Assembly: GCA_036571765.1 (NCBI GenBank)
Contig: BROE01000028.1
Span: 1,035,818 to 1,099,817, forward strand
Source of the DNA: Plecoglossus altivelis
Taxonomy: Eukaryota > Chordata > Actinopteri > Osmeriformes > Plecoglossidae
DNA length: 64,000 bases
Direction of reading: 5' to 3'
Shown: one piece after another, positions 44,122-57,491 of the stretch
How positions within the stretch are numbered: the first letter of the stretch is position 1
Layout of the letters: each line of letters starts with the position of its first letter
The notes under the pieces: generated by a model
What the model saw: the letters and a program-made list of their open reading frames with translations, nothing else
Told to the model about the DNA's origin: nothing
The model's database searches: none
Translations under genes and position numbers: made by a program

Positions 44122-44769
44122 AGTAATTTATTGATAGTGTTTAACTGACCATTGAGTGAACAAACCTATAGGAATGTGCATTCAAGTTATAGAAGGAAAA
44201 ACAATGCATGTAAGACTAGTCATATGTTACTGCCACCACAACCAAGGCCTCTCCAGTTTAGATATCATGTATTTGAATAAAACAAACATCCCATTTCAAC
44301 TATCAGTGTGAGTTGTTCAATGGATCAGCCCTTAGAGTCCGTTTGAATCGGCCCGCCGTGCAACCCTACATTGATTACACAGACACTCTCCAAACTAAGA
44401 CAAAACTAGGAAAGCGCATCAGTGTCACCTAGCAACAACATAGTCATTCAGTCTCACGTATTTGTATTACGGGATTATATTCTATCTCGTCCCACACGTA
44501 CGGTAACGAGTAACACAGGTCCTTAGCGGCTCTCTAAAACTCCTGTCACGTCACAAAATGTAACAATATACATTCTCGCTCGCGAAGTGCACGTGAATTG
44601 TTTTTCATAGGTTAATTGAACAGAATCGTATCCTAAGTCTTTTACGAGTGTAGATTCGGACAGCGGACTCCTAAACATTCTTCCTGGTCGTTAGTGTCAG
44701 TAGTCGCGGTCGAGGCAGCTCTAGGTCAGACCTCGACGTCTGTTGTCTACCTGAACAGGTATGTGGAAA

Positions 44770-44975
44770 GCTCTAGAAGATAGCTAGCATTAACTAGCAG
44801 CTACCTAGCATCTACCTAGCACCAACTAGTAGCTACCTAGCATCTACCTAGCATTTACTAGCAATTACTTAGCATCTACCTAGCACCAACTAGCAGCTAC
44901 CTAGCATCTACCCAGCATTTACTAGCAATTACTTAGCATCTACCTAGCACTGACTAGCAGCTAACTAGCACAGCC
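44770..44975 (+). repeat. CTAGCATCTACCTAGCA minisatellite
   Basis: Units of about 20-30 bases built from CTAGCAGCTA and CCTAGCATCTAC, about eight in all, in the interval between the kelch gene and cers4 (convergent genes). The rest of 44.1-45.7 kb is unique sequence with no gene seen. Confidence 0.8.
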
Positions 44976-45195
44976 AGCTACAAGGGGAGCTAAGGGGGTG
45001 AGGGAGGCGGGACAGTGTAAAAAGGCACAAAGCTAAATTAGGCCGCTTGAGTCAAACCGTTCTGTTGAGAACATGGCCTCCCTCTCTCTCTCTCCGTTAT
45101 AGTCTCGCTAGGTTTTTCGTTATCTGTTTATGTTGTGATGTAGGCCTTGATATCCCATGTTTTTCTACAGCGAAAGTGGGAACAGGTGAAGTACG

Positions 45196-45201
45196 TTTAT
45201 T
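45196..45201 (-). promoter_or_regulatory. cers4: Candidate poly(A) signal of cers4
   Basis: TTTATT on + (AATAAA on -) about 515 bases past the cers4 stop codon. Confidence 0.5.
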
Positions 45202-45639
45202 AGAACCTACAGACGACGTTGTCCATGTCTCCACTAGGGGGCGCCAAGCCCATTTCCAAATATCTATTCTGGTGATTTGGTGTATATCTCCGTTAGTATC
45301 GCGTTAATGTTCTAATGTCCGTCACGTTAATAGTTAATACGCATCTGTAGTAACCGCTTCCTGATTTCCATAACTGTGACAAATATCTGCGCAAGCTATG
45401 CCCTTGCTTATAGTTTATACACGATTCAATCAGCCTCTTCACCACACATTTAAAATGAAATACAACTTAGTATTTGATCTAAAAGTAAAAAATAAAGACG
45501 ATCGCTAATTCGATATCCCAGACTACTTTTCCTAAGTGTTTCCATAGCAAGTGAAGGTTTGTGAAATCCAAATAGACCGTTTAGGTAGGTATATGATCCG
45601 AGCTCATGAATCATATATTACCATGTGGAGGACGGGAAC

Positions 45640-46545
45640 AGGAAGGGAGAGAAGAGGCAGGAAGGGAGATGAAAGGGAGGGAGGGAGGGAGAGGGAGGGA
45701 GAAAGGGAGAGGGTACTATCTGGCTTTGGGAAGTCTGCTGTTTAAACTCCTCTGATTGGTCAGGTTGTTCAGCACACAGTTGTTAGCCAGTGAAACCAGC
45801 TTGGAATTGAGAGTGCCCTTCTTCTGCTCCCAGTTCCTCTCCTCCTCCTCTTCCTCCTCCTCTTCCTCCTCCTCAGCCTCGCTCTCCTCGTCACTGCGTT
45901 CGTCTTTCTCCACCTACAGAACGAGACTCACGTTCAGTCGAATCTTCTCCGGCTTCTGAACAAATGTCACCTTTCACATCTCAGCCGACACTTTTCGCCA
46001 AAATCGAGGCGGAAACGGCAAATCTCTAAACTGCAGCGTTGGATCGAGAACATGAAGTACGTGGATCTAAGAAGAGTTCCAGCGGAGTCCAGGATCGATC
46101 TGAGCTTTGCTAGCTTGCATCTGGGGGTGTCTGTGCGTCTTACCTTGCCCAGGAAGAGGAACTTGTGGACCATGCGCAGGATGAGCCAGGCCCAGAACAG
46201 ATGCAGACCTTGCAGCACCAGTAGCAGAGCGTTGAAGAAGTAGTAACCAAAGAAGGGCTGGAAAAACTCCATAGACAAAACCAGGGTGGTGTGGACGATC
46301 CTGAGAGAGGGGGAGGGAGGGAGGGAGGGAGGGAGGAGGTAGAGAGCAAGGGGGAGGGGAAAGAAGGAGAGAGAGGGAGGAGGGAGGGAGGGTATAGGGT
46401 GGAGAGGAAGAGGGGGAGGGAGGAGGTAGAGAGCAAGGGGGAGGGGAATGCAGGAGAGAGAGGGAGGAGGGAGGGAGGGTATAAGGTGGAGAGGGAGAGA
46501 GAGGGAGGTGGAGAGAGAAAAGAGGGAGAGAGAGATACAAAGCAA
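45640..46545 (+). repeat. GGGAGG purine tracts around the last cers4 exons
   Basis: GGAGGGAGGGAG at 45650-45712 (3' UTR) and a 230-base GGGAGGGAGG/GGTAGAGAGC repeat at 46305-46535, beginning within about 8 bases of the exon 9 acceptor at 46302. Confidence 0.85.
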
Positions 46546-46822
46546 TTCCTATTAAATCGATAGAAAGCATACAGAGGCTATTTCTTGTTCTTGACCATTA
46601 AGAGAACAACACAGGTGTGCTGAAACAGACCTGGTCTCTCTTACCTGGCAGGAAACACCATCAGCCGTGCGATCTGGTCTCTCTTACCTGGCAGGAAACA
46701 CCATCAGCCGCGTGACCAGGAACACCAGAGCAAACACCACAAACAGCACGTCACACGTCTTCCTCCATCCCGCGTAGTTGAACATCTTAGCAGACTGGTG
46801 ACGACAGCAGGCTCCATTAGAA

Positions 46823-46860
<38 letters not shown>

Positions 46861-49800
46861 GTGTGTATGTGCGTGCGTGCTTGCATGTGTGTGTCAGGGT
46901 TCATACAGAGTTGGGTGTGTACATTGAGGAATTATGAGAATGTGATACAATACATTGATATGTTGGAACTATTTTCAAGTCAAATAGGAAGTACTGTGTT
47001 CATTTAGCAAATGCTTTCGTCCAAAAGCTACGTGTCTATTGTGATTTACACTGGTTCTGTATAAAGCCAGTATATACTGGTTCTGTATAAAGCCCTTTTG
47101 CTATGTGCCTATGGTGAAGAAAGTGTTTCCATCTGTGGATGAAGCAGTCTAAGGTTATCAAATCTACGAAACATTCTACTTTCTACTGAACATTCCACTT
47201 TCTGCTAAACATTCTACTTTCTGCTAAACATTCTACTTTCTACTGAACATTCTACTTTCTGCTGAACATTCTACTTTCTGCTGAACATTCTACTTTCTGC
47301 TAAACATTCTACTTTCTACTGAACATTCTACTTTCTGCTGAACATTCTACTTTCTGCTAAACATTCTACTTTCTACTGAACATTCTACTTTCTACAAAAC
47401 ATTCTACTTTCTGTTGAACATTCTACTTTCTGTTGAACATTCTACTTTCCACTAAACATTCTACTTTCCACTGAACATTCTACTTTCCACTGAACATTCT
47501 ACTTTCCACTGAACATTCTACTTTCCACTGAACATTTGACTGATAAACAGCAGAACAATGAGCTGTGCTGTCTCTGGAGGGTGACCATTTCCACCACAGG
47601 AAGGTTAGTCTGTTGCAGCCTCCAGTGGTTATACTGCACCCTGGCTATTTACTGCTCAATGTGTTGCTTTCACTGTTACTGTTTTGAGTTCCCAGGTTTG
47701 TGATAAATGAGAGTTAATGATGTTCGTATTCTAATATACAGTTTGCACTGCCTTTCAGCTGCCTTGGTGCTATTTTCTGCCCTTCGGTTTAATCGTTAAT
47801 AGGACAATTGGAGGGCAACAGGAAAGCAGAGGGCGAGGGAGAGAGAAAGAGAGAGGAAGGGAGGGAGATACAGGGAGGGAGGTACAGGAAGGGAGGGAGA
47901 TACAGGGAGGGAGGCAGGAAATGGCTTCAAGTTAGATTCCTTCCCTGAAGTGTCAGGTGTGTCTCACCTCTAACAGGAAGTAGTGTCAGGTGTGTCTCAC
48001 CTCTAACAGGAAGTAGTGTCAGGTGTGTCTCACCTCTAACAGGAAGTAGTGTCAGGTATGTCTCACCTCTAACAGGAAGTCGGAGGAGTCGTGAACCAGC
48101 ATCACCAGGGTGCCCACACGCACGTAGTTGGCGCAGTAGGAGAAGCTGATGAGGAAGATGGTGGCCACATGATGGATGATCTGTTCCTTAAAGTCCTGGA
48201 AACACACAACACACAGGTTAGCAGGAAGTGCTAGGAGCTACTTCCTGTTCCTGTCAGGCAGATCAGCAGAGATGAGAAGTTACAGCGTAGAAATGCTCTG
48301 TTCAAGTCAATGCTACTGGTGTTCTACTGGTGTTCTACTGGTGTTCTACTAATATTCTACTGGTATTCAAGCCAAGTCGAGCTTTATTGTCATTCCGCTC
48401 CATGTGGGGGCATACAGTGGAACGAAATGTCGTGCCTCACAGAACCACGGTGCTACATAAATACAGGCATAAGTAAAATATATATATATATAATGTTCCT
48501 ATACATAAATTAAAAAATACAAACTATACAAATTTTTCAGATGAATACTGTACATGTGCAATGAACTGAGTCTTTTAGTGGAATTTGTGTACACACAGCA
48601 GTGTGTGCGAAAATATGCTAGTTCTACTGTGTTCTACTGGTATTCTACTGTGTTCTACTGGTATTCTACTGCCGTTCTACTGGTATTCTACTGATGTTTT
48701 ACTGTGTTCTACTGGTATGTCACTTCATTAAACATTTTTCGGACAACTTTTGACTTTCACTGTGCTTTTGACTTTGACTTTTATTTACTTTTCAGTCTTC
48801 AAATAGTTTGTGAAAAAAAAACTAGAAACTATTTTCTGTCGTGTTGAGGGGGGAACATAAAGGTTTCCTAAAACTGGTTTGTGTTATTTTTAAAATGTTA
48901 ATGCCATGTCAACTCGATTGAGAAGATATGTCAAAGATAAAGTTTAACTTGAGTGAAAAAAAGAGTTCTTTTACAAATGAGTATCTGTACTTCTTCTTGA
49001 AGGTGTGTTGAAGGATGAACGCACATTTTGCTCTGAAGACCAGTGAGATATGACACCGTCTACAGCAGATCTATGTTTGCTTTAACACCAGGAACAGCTC
49101 TGTTACAGCAGGTCAGGTTTCAGGAATTTTTAAGCATTTTGAAGCAGGAACTTGAAACAGGTTGGTATTGTCCAAATGAAGTTCACCGTGAATATGCAAC
49201 TTTCTGAAGTGAGACGCAGTGGGTGTGTAAGAGTGTGTGTGTGTGTGCGTGTGTGAGTGTGTGTGTGAGTCTGTGTGTGTGTGCGTGTGTGAGTCTGTAT
49301 GTGTGTGTGTGAGTCTGTGTGTGAGTCTGTATGTGTGTGTGTGTGAGTGTTAGTCTGCATGTGTGTGTGTGCGTGTTAGTCTGCATGTGTGTGTGTGAGT
49401 CTGTATGTGTGTGTGTGTGTGAGTCTGTATGTATGTGTGTGTGTGTGTGTGTGAGTCTGTATGTGTGTGTGTGAGTCTGTATGTGTGTGTGTGAGTCTGT
49501 GTGTGAGTGTGTGTGTGTGTGTGCGTGTGTGAGTCTGTATGTGTGTGCGTGTGTGTGCGTGCGCAGTGTCCGTGACCCTCACCTTTCTTTTCACATCCAC
49601 GGAGACGCACATTAGCAACGACCAATAGAATCCGAGCTCCATGATGTAATACCAGTAATGGGCTTGGGACACGGGCTGTACACAACAAAAACACCACGTT
49701 AAACCACAACACTGTTACAGCGAAACACCTCGGGGGTCTTACAACGTGAGAGGGGGGTGGAGGTGGACGGTTACCGTGGGTGACGGTTGCCTTAGCAACT

Positions 49801-52800
49801 ATCTTGACTTCACCGACAAGCATGAGTTTACACAGATGAACATTTGCAAAAGGCACGGTCTTCTTATGTGTGTGTGAGTGTGTTAGTATCACACACACAC
49901 CTGAGAGAGACCATGTTTAAGTACTCTTCCTCTCAGCAGATCTCTAATCGTCCAAGTATAAAGTGCAACCTACCTTTAGAGTGAACACTTAAAGCCAACA
50001 TTCAAAACAAGGATGTTTCTAGAACATTCCAAGAAAATGGTGATAACCATGACAGGAAATGATCTCAGACGTCCACAGCTGCTCTAACAGGAAGTTCACA
50101 GAGCAGCTCTCTCTTGAAGCTACATCCTCACTCCTTCACCCGCTCACTCTAACCCCTCTCTCAAATCTCCTTACACCCCCTCACCCCACCCCCCTCATGT
50201 TTGTGTGTGCGAGGGTGAGGACAGGAATACCATCAGAGGAAGTCTAGATACAGAGGTGGAGTTTGGGGTCACGACCCCTGAAGTAAGGTTCAGGATGTCA
50301 TCTGAGAGAGAGAGGAGGGGGTGAGGAGGGGGTGAGGAAGGTAGGGGCGGAAAGGGAGAGGGATGGATGGGAGGGAGGCAGGGCAGAAATGGACAGAGAT
50401 GAATGGGAGGGAGGGATGATGGGAGGGAGGGAGAGAGAGGATGGAGGGAGGGAGGGAAGGGAGAGGAAGGGAGAGAGAGAGATGGGGGGAGGGAGAGAGG
50501 GGAAGGGAGGGAGGATGGCAGGGAGGGAGATGGATGGGAGGGAGGGAGGGAGTAGGATGGGAGGGAGTTATGGATGGATGGGAGAGAGGGAAAGAAAGAC
50601 AGTGAGTGGATGGAGGAAGGGAGAGAGAGAGGGATGGGGGAGAGAGTGATGGGGGGAGGGAGGGAGAAGAGATGTGTATGGAGGAGGGAGAGAGGATGGA
50701 TGGGTAGGAGGGAGAGAGATGGATGGAGAGGAATGGTTGAGAGAAGAGTATTGGATGGGAGGAGGGATGAGATGGATGGAGGGATAGGGAGAGCAGAGGA
50801 TGGGAGGAGGGAGGGAGGAAAAAGAAAGAAGAGAGAGACAGAAAGAAAAAAAACAGAGAGAGATAGATAGAAACAGAGAGAGATGGAGAGGAGGAGGGAG
50901 AGAGGATGGAGGAGGGAAGAGATGGATGGTGAGGAGAGAGAGAGAAGATGGATGGGAGGGAGGAGGGAGAGATGGATGGGAGGGAGGGAGAGAGATGGAT
51001 GGGAGGAAGGGAGAGAGATGCGATGGGAGAAGAGAGAAGTAATGAGGAGTGGGAGAGGGAGGAGGGAGTTGAGAGATGGATGGAGGAGCGGAAGAGGAGT
51101 GATGGGGGAGGGAGAGATGGATGGGAGGGGGGGGAATGGAGGGAGACAGAGAAAGAAAGAAAGGGAGGGAGGGAGGGAGAGAGATGGATGGGAGGGAGGG
51201 AGGGAGAGATGGATGGGAGAGACGCCAGCTCACCTGCTTGGGGTAGTCTTGCCAGCACTGACGATGATCCCAGAACCAGGAGGTCTAACAGGGACAGAAA
51301 ACACTCAGGTCTACAGATCAACAGACACAGGGTCTGTACAACAGTTATCAGGTCTACAGATGAACAGACACAGGGTCTGTCTAACACAGTTTTCAGGTTG
51401 GTCTCCGTTAATGACGTGTGACTGAAACAAGAACAGAGGTTACCCAGGATCCTACTCACCTGAACCAGGGAGACGAGACCTGCTGTGAACGCCACCAGGT
51501 AGAAGGCAAACCTCCACCTGCCAAACACAGACACACACACACCTCTAGTCAAACCTCCACCTGCCAAACACAGACACACACACACCTCTAGTCAAACCTG
51601 CAGGATAACACACTGCAGAACACTACCACCATCCTCTATGTCATAACCTGCAGGATAACACTCTAGAACACTACACACCTCTAGTCAAACCTGCAGGATA
51701 ACACACTGCAGAACACTACACACCTCTAGTCAAACCTGCAGGATAACACACTAGAACACTACACACCTCTAGTCAAACCTGCAGGATAACACACTGCAGA
51801 ACACTACACACCTCTAGTCAAACCTGCACAATAACACACTAGAACACACACACACCTCTAGTCAAACCTGCAGGATAACACACTAGAACACTACACACCT
51901 CTAGTCAAACTGCAGATAACACACTAGAAACACTTACACACCTCTAGGTGCGGAATACCATGCAGGATATGAACCATCCCCCAGGCTAGCGAACACTACA
52001 CCACCCTCTAGTCAAACCTGCGATGAAGCGAGCAGCCTAGAATCCCACCTACAACACCTCTAGTCAAACCTGCAGGATAACACACTGCAGAACACTACAC
52101 ACCTCTAGTCAAACCAGCAGGATAACACACTAGAACACTACACACCTCTAGTCAAACCTGCAGGATAACACACTAGAACACTACACACCTCTAGTCAAAC
52201 CTGCAGGATAACACACTGCAGAACACTACACACCTCTAGTCAAACCTGCTGGATAACACACTGCAGAACACTTCACACCTCTAGTCAAACCTGCTGGATA
52301 ACACACTGCAGAACACTACACACCTCTAGTCAAACCTGCACGATAACACACTAGAACACTACACACCTCTAGTCAAACCTGCAGGATAACACACTGCAGA
52401 ACACTACACACCTCTAGTCAAACCTGCAGGATAACACACTGCAGAACACTACACACCTCTAGTCAAACCTGCAGGATAACACACTGCAGAACACTACACA
52501 CCTCTAGTCAAACCTGCAGGATAACACACTAGAACACTACACACATCTAGTCAAACCTGCAGGATAACACACTAGAACACTACACACACCTCTAGTCAAA
52601 ACCTTGCAGGATAACAACACGAACACTACCACACCTCTAGTCCAAAGCCTGTCGAGGGAAATAACACACTGCCAGAACAACCTACTACACTCCTCTAGTC
52701 AAACCTGCAGGATAACACACTAGAACACTACACACCTCTAGTCAAACCTGCAGGATAACACACTAGAACACTACACACCTCTAGTCAAACCTGCAGGATA

Positions 52801-55800
52801 ACACACTGCAGAACACTACACACCTCTAGTCAAACCAGCAGGATAACACACTAGAACACTACACACCTCTAGTCAAACCTGCAGGATAACACACTGCAGA
52901 ACACTACACACCTCTAGTCAAACCTGCAGGATAACACACTGCAGAACACTACACACCTCTAGTCAAACCTGCAGGATAACACACTGCAGAACACTACACA
53001 CCTCTAGTCAAACCTGCAGGATAACACACTAGAACACTACACACCTCTAGTCAAACCTGCAGGATAACACACTAGAACACTACACACATCTAGTCAAACC
53101 TGCAGGATAACACACTAGAACACTACACACATCTAGTCAAACCTGCAGGATAACACACTAGAACACTACACACATCTAGTCAAACCTGCAGGATAACACA
53201 CTAGAACACTACACACCTCTAATCAAACCTGCACAATAACACACTAGAACACTACACACCTCTAGTCAAACCTGCAGGATAACACACTGCAGAACACTAC
53301 ACACCTCTAGTCAAACCAGCAGGATAACACACTAGAACACTACACACCTCTAGTCAAACCTGCAGGATAACACACTAGAACACTACACACCTCTAGTCAA
53401 ACCTGCTGGATAACACACTGCAGAACACTTCACACCTCTAGTCAAACCTGCACGATAACACACTAGAACACTACACCCCTCTAGTCAAACCTGCAGGATA
53501 ACACACTAGAACACTACACACCTCTAGTCAAACCTGCTGGATAACACACTGCAGAACACTACACACCTCTAGTCAAACCTGCTGGATAACACACTGCAGA
53601 ACACTTCACACCTCTAGTCAAACCTGCAGGATAACACACTAGAACACTACACACATCTAGTCAAACCTGCAGGATAACACACTAGAACACTACACACCTC
53701 TAGTCAAACCTGCAGGATAACACACTAGAACACTACACACCTCTAGTCAAACCTGCACGATAACACACTAGAACACTACACACCTCTAGTCAAACCTGCA
53801 GGATAACACACTGCAGAACACTACACACCTCTAGTCAAACCTGCAGGATAACACACTGCAGAACACTACACACCTCTAGTCAAACCTGCAGGATAACACA
53901 CTGCAGAACACTACACACCTCTAGTCAAACCTGCAGGATAACACACTAGAACACTACACACCTCTAGTCAAACCTGCAGGATAACACACTAGAACACTAC
54001 ACACCTCTAGTCAAACCTGCAGGATAACACACTGCAGAACACTACACACCTCTAGTCAAACCAGCAGGATAACACACTAGAACACTACACTATTCCTTCA
54101 GTCAAACTGCTAGGGATAACCACTAGAATCACTATACCACACTCTAGTCAAACCTGCAGCGATAAAACACACTTGAACACTACACACCTCTAGTCAAACC
54201 TGCAGGATAACACACTGCAGAACACTACACACCTCTAGTCAAACCTGCAGGATAACACACTAGAACACTACACACATCTAGTCAAACCTGCAGGATAACA
54301 CACTGCAGAACACTACAACACCTCTATTCAAACCTGGCAGGATAACACACGGCAGAACACTACCACACCTCTAGCTCAAACCTGACAGGATGAGAAGCGA
54401 CAGCTGCAGAACATCGCACACAACCCTCAGCAATCGCTCAGTAGACTGACTACTGAGAACTACTACAAGCGACCTTCTGCTCAATACCGGTATTAACACA
54501 GCTTAGGATAACACTTACACACCTCTAAGTCAAACCTGCCTGGCATAACGAGCAGAAGCGCTGCAGAACACGTGATCCACACCTCTCAAGGTCCAACACC
54601 ACAAAGGATAACAACTGCCCCACTTTAGAACACTATCAACAACCCTTTAGTCATACCTGCAGGATAAACCACTAGAACACGACCACACCTCTAGTCAAAC
54701 ACACTGGCAGGGAGCACACAACACACTGCCAGAACACTCACATGCTACGCGTCTAGTCAAATCCAGCAGGAAATAACACATAGATAGCCACTACACACCT
54801 CTAGTCAAACCTGCAGGATAACACACTAGAACACTACACACATCTAGTCAAACCTGCAGGATAACACACTAGAACACTACACACCTCTAGTCAAACCTGC
54901 GGGATAACACACTGCAGAACACTTCACACCTCTAGTCAAACCTGCTGGATAACACACTGCAGAACACTTCACACCTCTAGTCAAACCTGCTGGATAACAC
55001 ACTGCAGAACACTTCACACCTCTAGTCAAACCTGCTGGATAACACACTGCAGAACACTACACACCTCTAGACAAACCAGCAGGATAACACACTAGAACAC
55101 TACACACCTCTAGTCAAACCAGCAGGATAACACACTAGAACACTACACACCTCTAGTCAAACCTGCAGGATAACACACTAGAACACTACACACCTCTAGT
55201 CAAACCTGCAGGATAACACACTGCAGAACACTACACACCTCTAGTCAAACCTGCAGGATAACACACTGCAGAACACTACACACCTCTAGTCAAACCTGCA
55301 CGATAACACACTAGAACACTACACACCTCTAGTCAAACCAGCAGGATAACACACTAGAACACTACACACCTCTAATCAAACCTGCACAATAACACACTAG
55401 AACACTACACACCTCTAGTCAAACAATCTTGGTAGAGGCAACGTTTTAGTATCGATAACACAGAGATGCTGTAGCACTCGAAGACATGAGTATAGTTATT
55501 ACACGCATCCTGTGGTGAGTTATGGTTTGTGAAAAGACGTTCCAGTATTATGTGCTGGTCCGTGTGTTGTTGCTGGTGTGTGTGTGTTGTTGCTGGTGTG
55601 TGTGTTTTTGCTGGTGTGTGTGTTGTTGCTGGTTCATGAAGCGTTGCTGGTTCGTGTGTTGTTGCTGGTGTGTGTGTTGTTGCTGGTGTGTGTGTTTTTG
55701 CTGGTGTGTGTGTGTTGTTGCTTGTTCATGAAGCGTTGCTGCTTTGAGGAGACTCACGAGGCTTCGCAGAACTTCCTGGTGCTGCTGGGTCGGTCCTGGC

Positions 55801-57453
55801 CTCGCCGGCGTCTGAACCACGTCTGCAGTTGCCTGGGGGACAGACCACACTGCTTTCCCAGGACCTGCATCTCCTCCTGCACACACACACACACACAGAC
55901 ACACACGTCAACACACATACACACACATACACACACACACGTCAATACACATCAACACACACACACACACAGGTCAACACAAACACACACACGTCAACAC
56001 ACACACACACACACACATCAACACACACACACACACGGCAATACACACACACGTCAACACACACACACACACAAGTCAACACACATACACGTCAACACAT
56101 GCACACACACCGAACACATACACATGTTAACACACCCGCACATCAACACATGCACACACACACCGAACACATACACATGTTAACACATACGCACATCAAC
56201 ACACACATTGTGATCAGTGGCTGGGAGTGGTCAGAGGAGCGTGCCGAACCATCTGAGCTCATGGAAATGAGGCTTGCAAATCAGCCAGGAACAGATCACA
56301 CACACACGCCTACAGAACACCACACACACACACACACGCAGGCACCACCACCACACGGGCCTACAGACCACACACACACGCCGGCACACACACACACGCC
56401 TACAGAACACCACACACACACACACACGCAGGCACACACACACACGCCTACAGACCACACACACACACGCCGGCACACACACACGCCTACAGAACACCAC
56501 ACACACACACACCACGCAGGCACACACACACCACGCCGACAGACCACACACACACACACACACGCCGGCGCACACACACACGCCTACAGAACACCACCAC
56601 AACACCACCACACACACGCAGGACACACACACAACCTACACAAACACACACACAGTAGCATGCGAGCGATGCCTACAGAACACCACACACACACACACGC
56701 AGACACACACACGCCTACAGAGCACCAGACTCACACACACACGCCTACAGAACACCACACACACACACGCAGGCACACAGCGCACACACGCCTTACAGAT
56801 CACCACACACACGCAGGCACACACACACACGCAGGCACACACACACACGCCTACAGAACACCACACACACACACACCACAGCCAGACACACACACACACG
56901 TCCTAACAGAACACCACACACCACACACACACACGCAGGCACACACACACACGCCTACAGAACACCACACACACACACACACGCAGGCACACACACGCCT
57001 ACAGAGCACCAGACTCACACACACACGCAGGCACACACACACCTACAGAACACACACACACCTAGGGAACACCACACTCACACACACCTACAGAACACCA
57101 CACACACACACCTACAGAACACCACACACACACACACACACGTTACTCAGGTATCCCAGGTGTCTCAGATGGTGGAGAGCAGAGGTGGGCGTGGCCAATG
57201 TGTTTACATTTCCATAGGGATTCCCAGGGGAGTTAAGCTCCCAGGAGCATGCAGGTTCACACACGCCCACCTGATCACCACCAGCAAAACACAACCAGGT
57301 CTTCTCGTTTACTGCACCTGTCTGTCTGCACCTGTCTGCCTGCACCTGTCTGCCTGCACCTGTCTGTCTCTACCTACCTGACTATCTGTATGCCTGCCTT
57401 TCTTTCTGTCTGTCTGTCTGCACATGTCTGTCTGTACCTGTCTGTCTGCCTGC

Positions 57454-57491
<38 letters not shown>

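Noticed and set aside
50290..51585. 431-codon Ser/Pro/Leu frame
   Set aside because: Translation of the GGGA repeat in cers4 intron 5; only its ends touch real exons, in other frames.
55829..57217. 462-codon frame rich in His and Thr
   Set aside because: Translation of (CA)n and a CA-rich minisatellite; no start context, splice sites or conserved domain.
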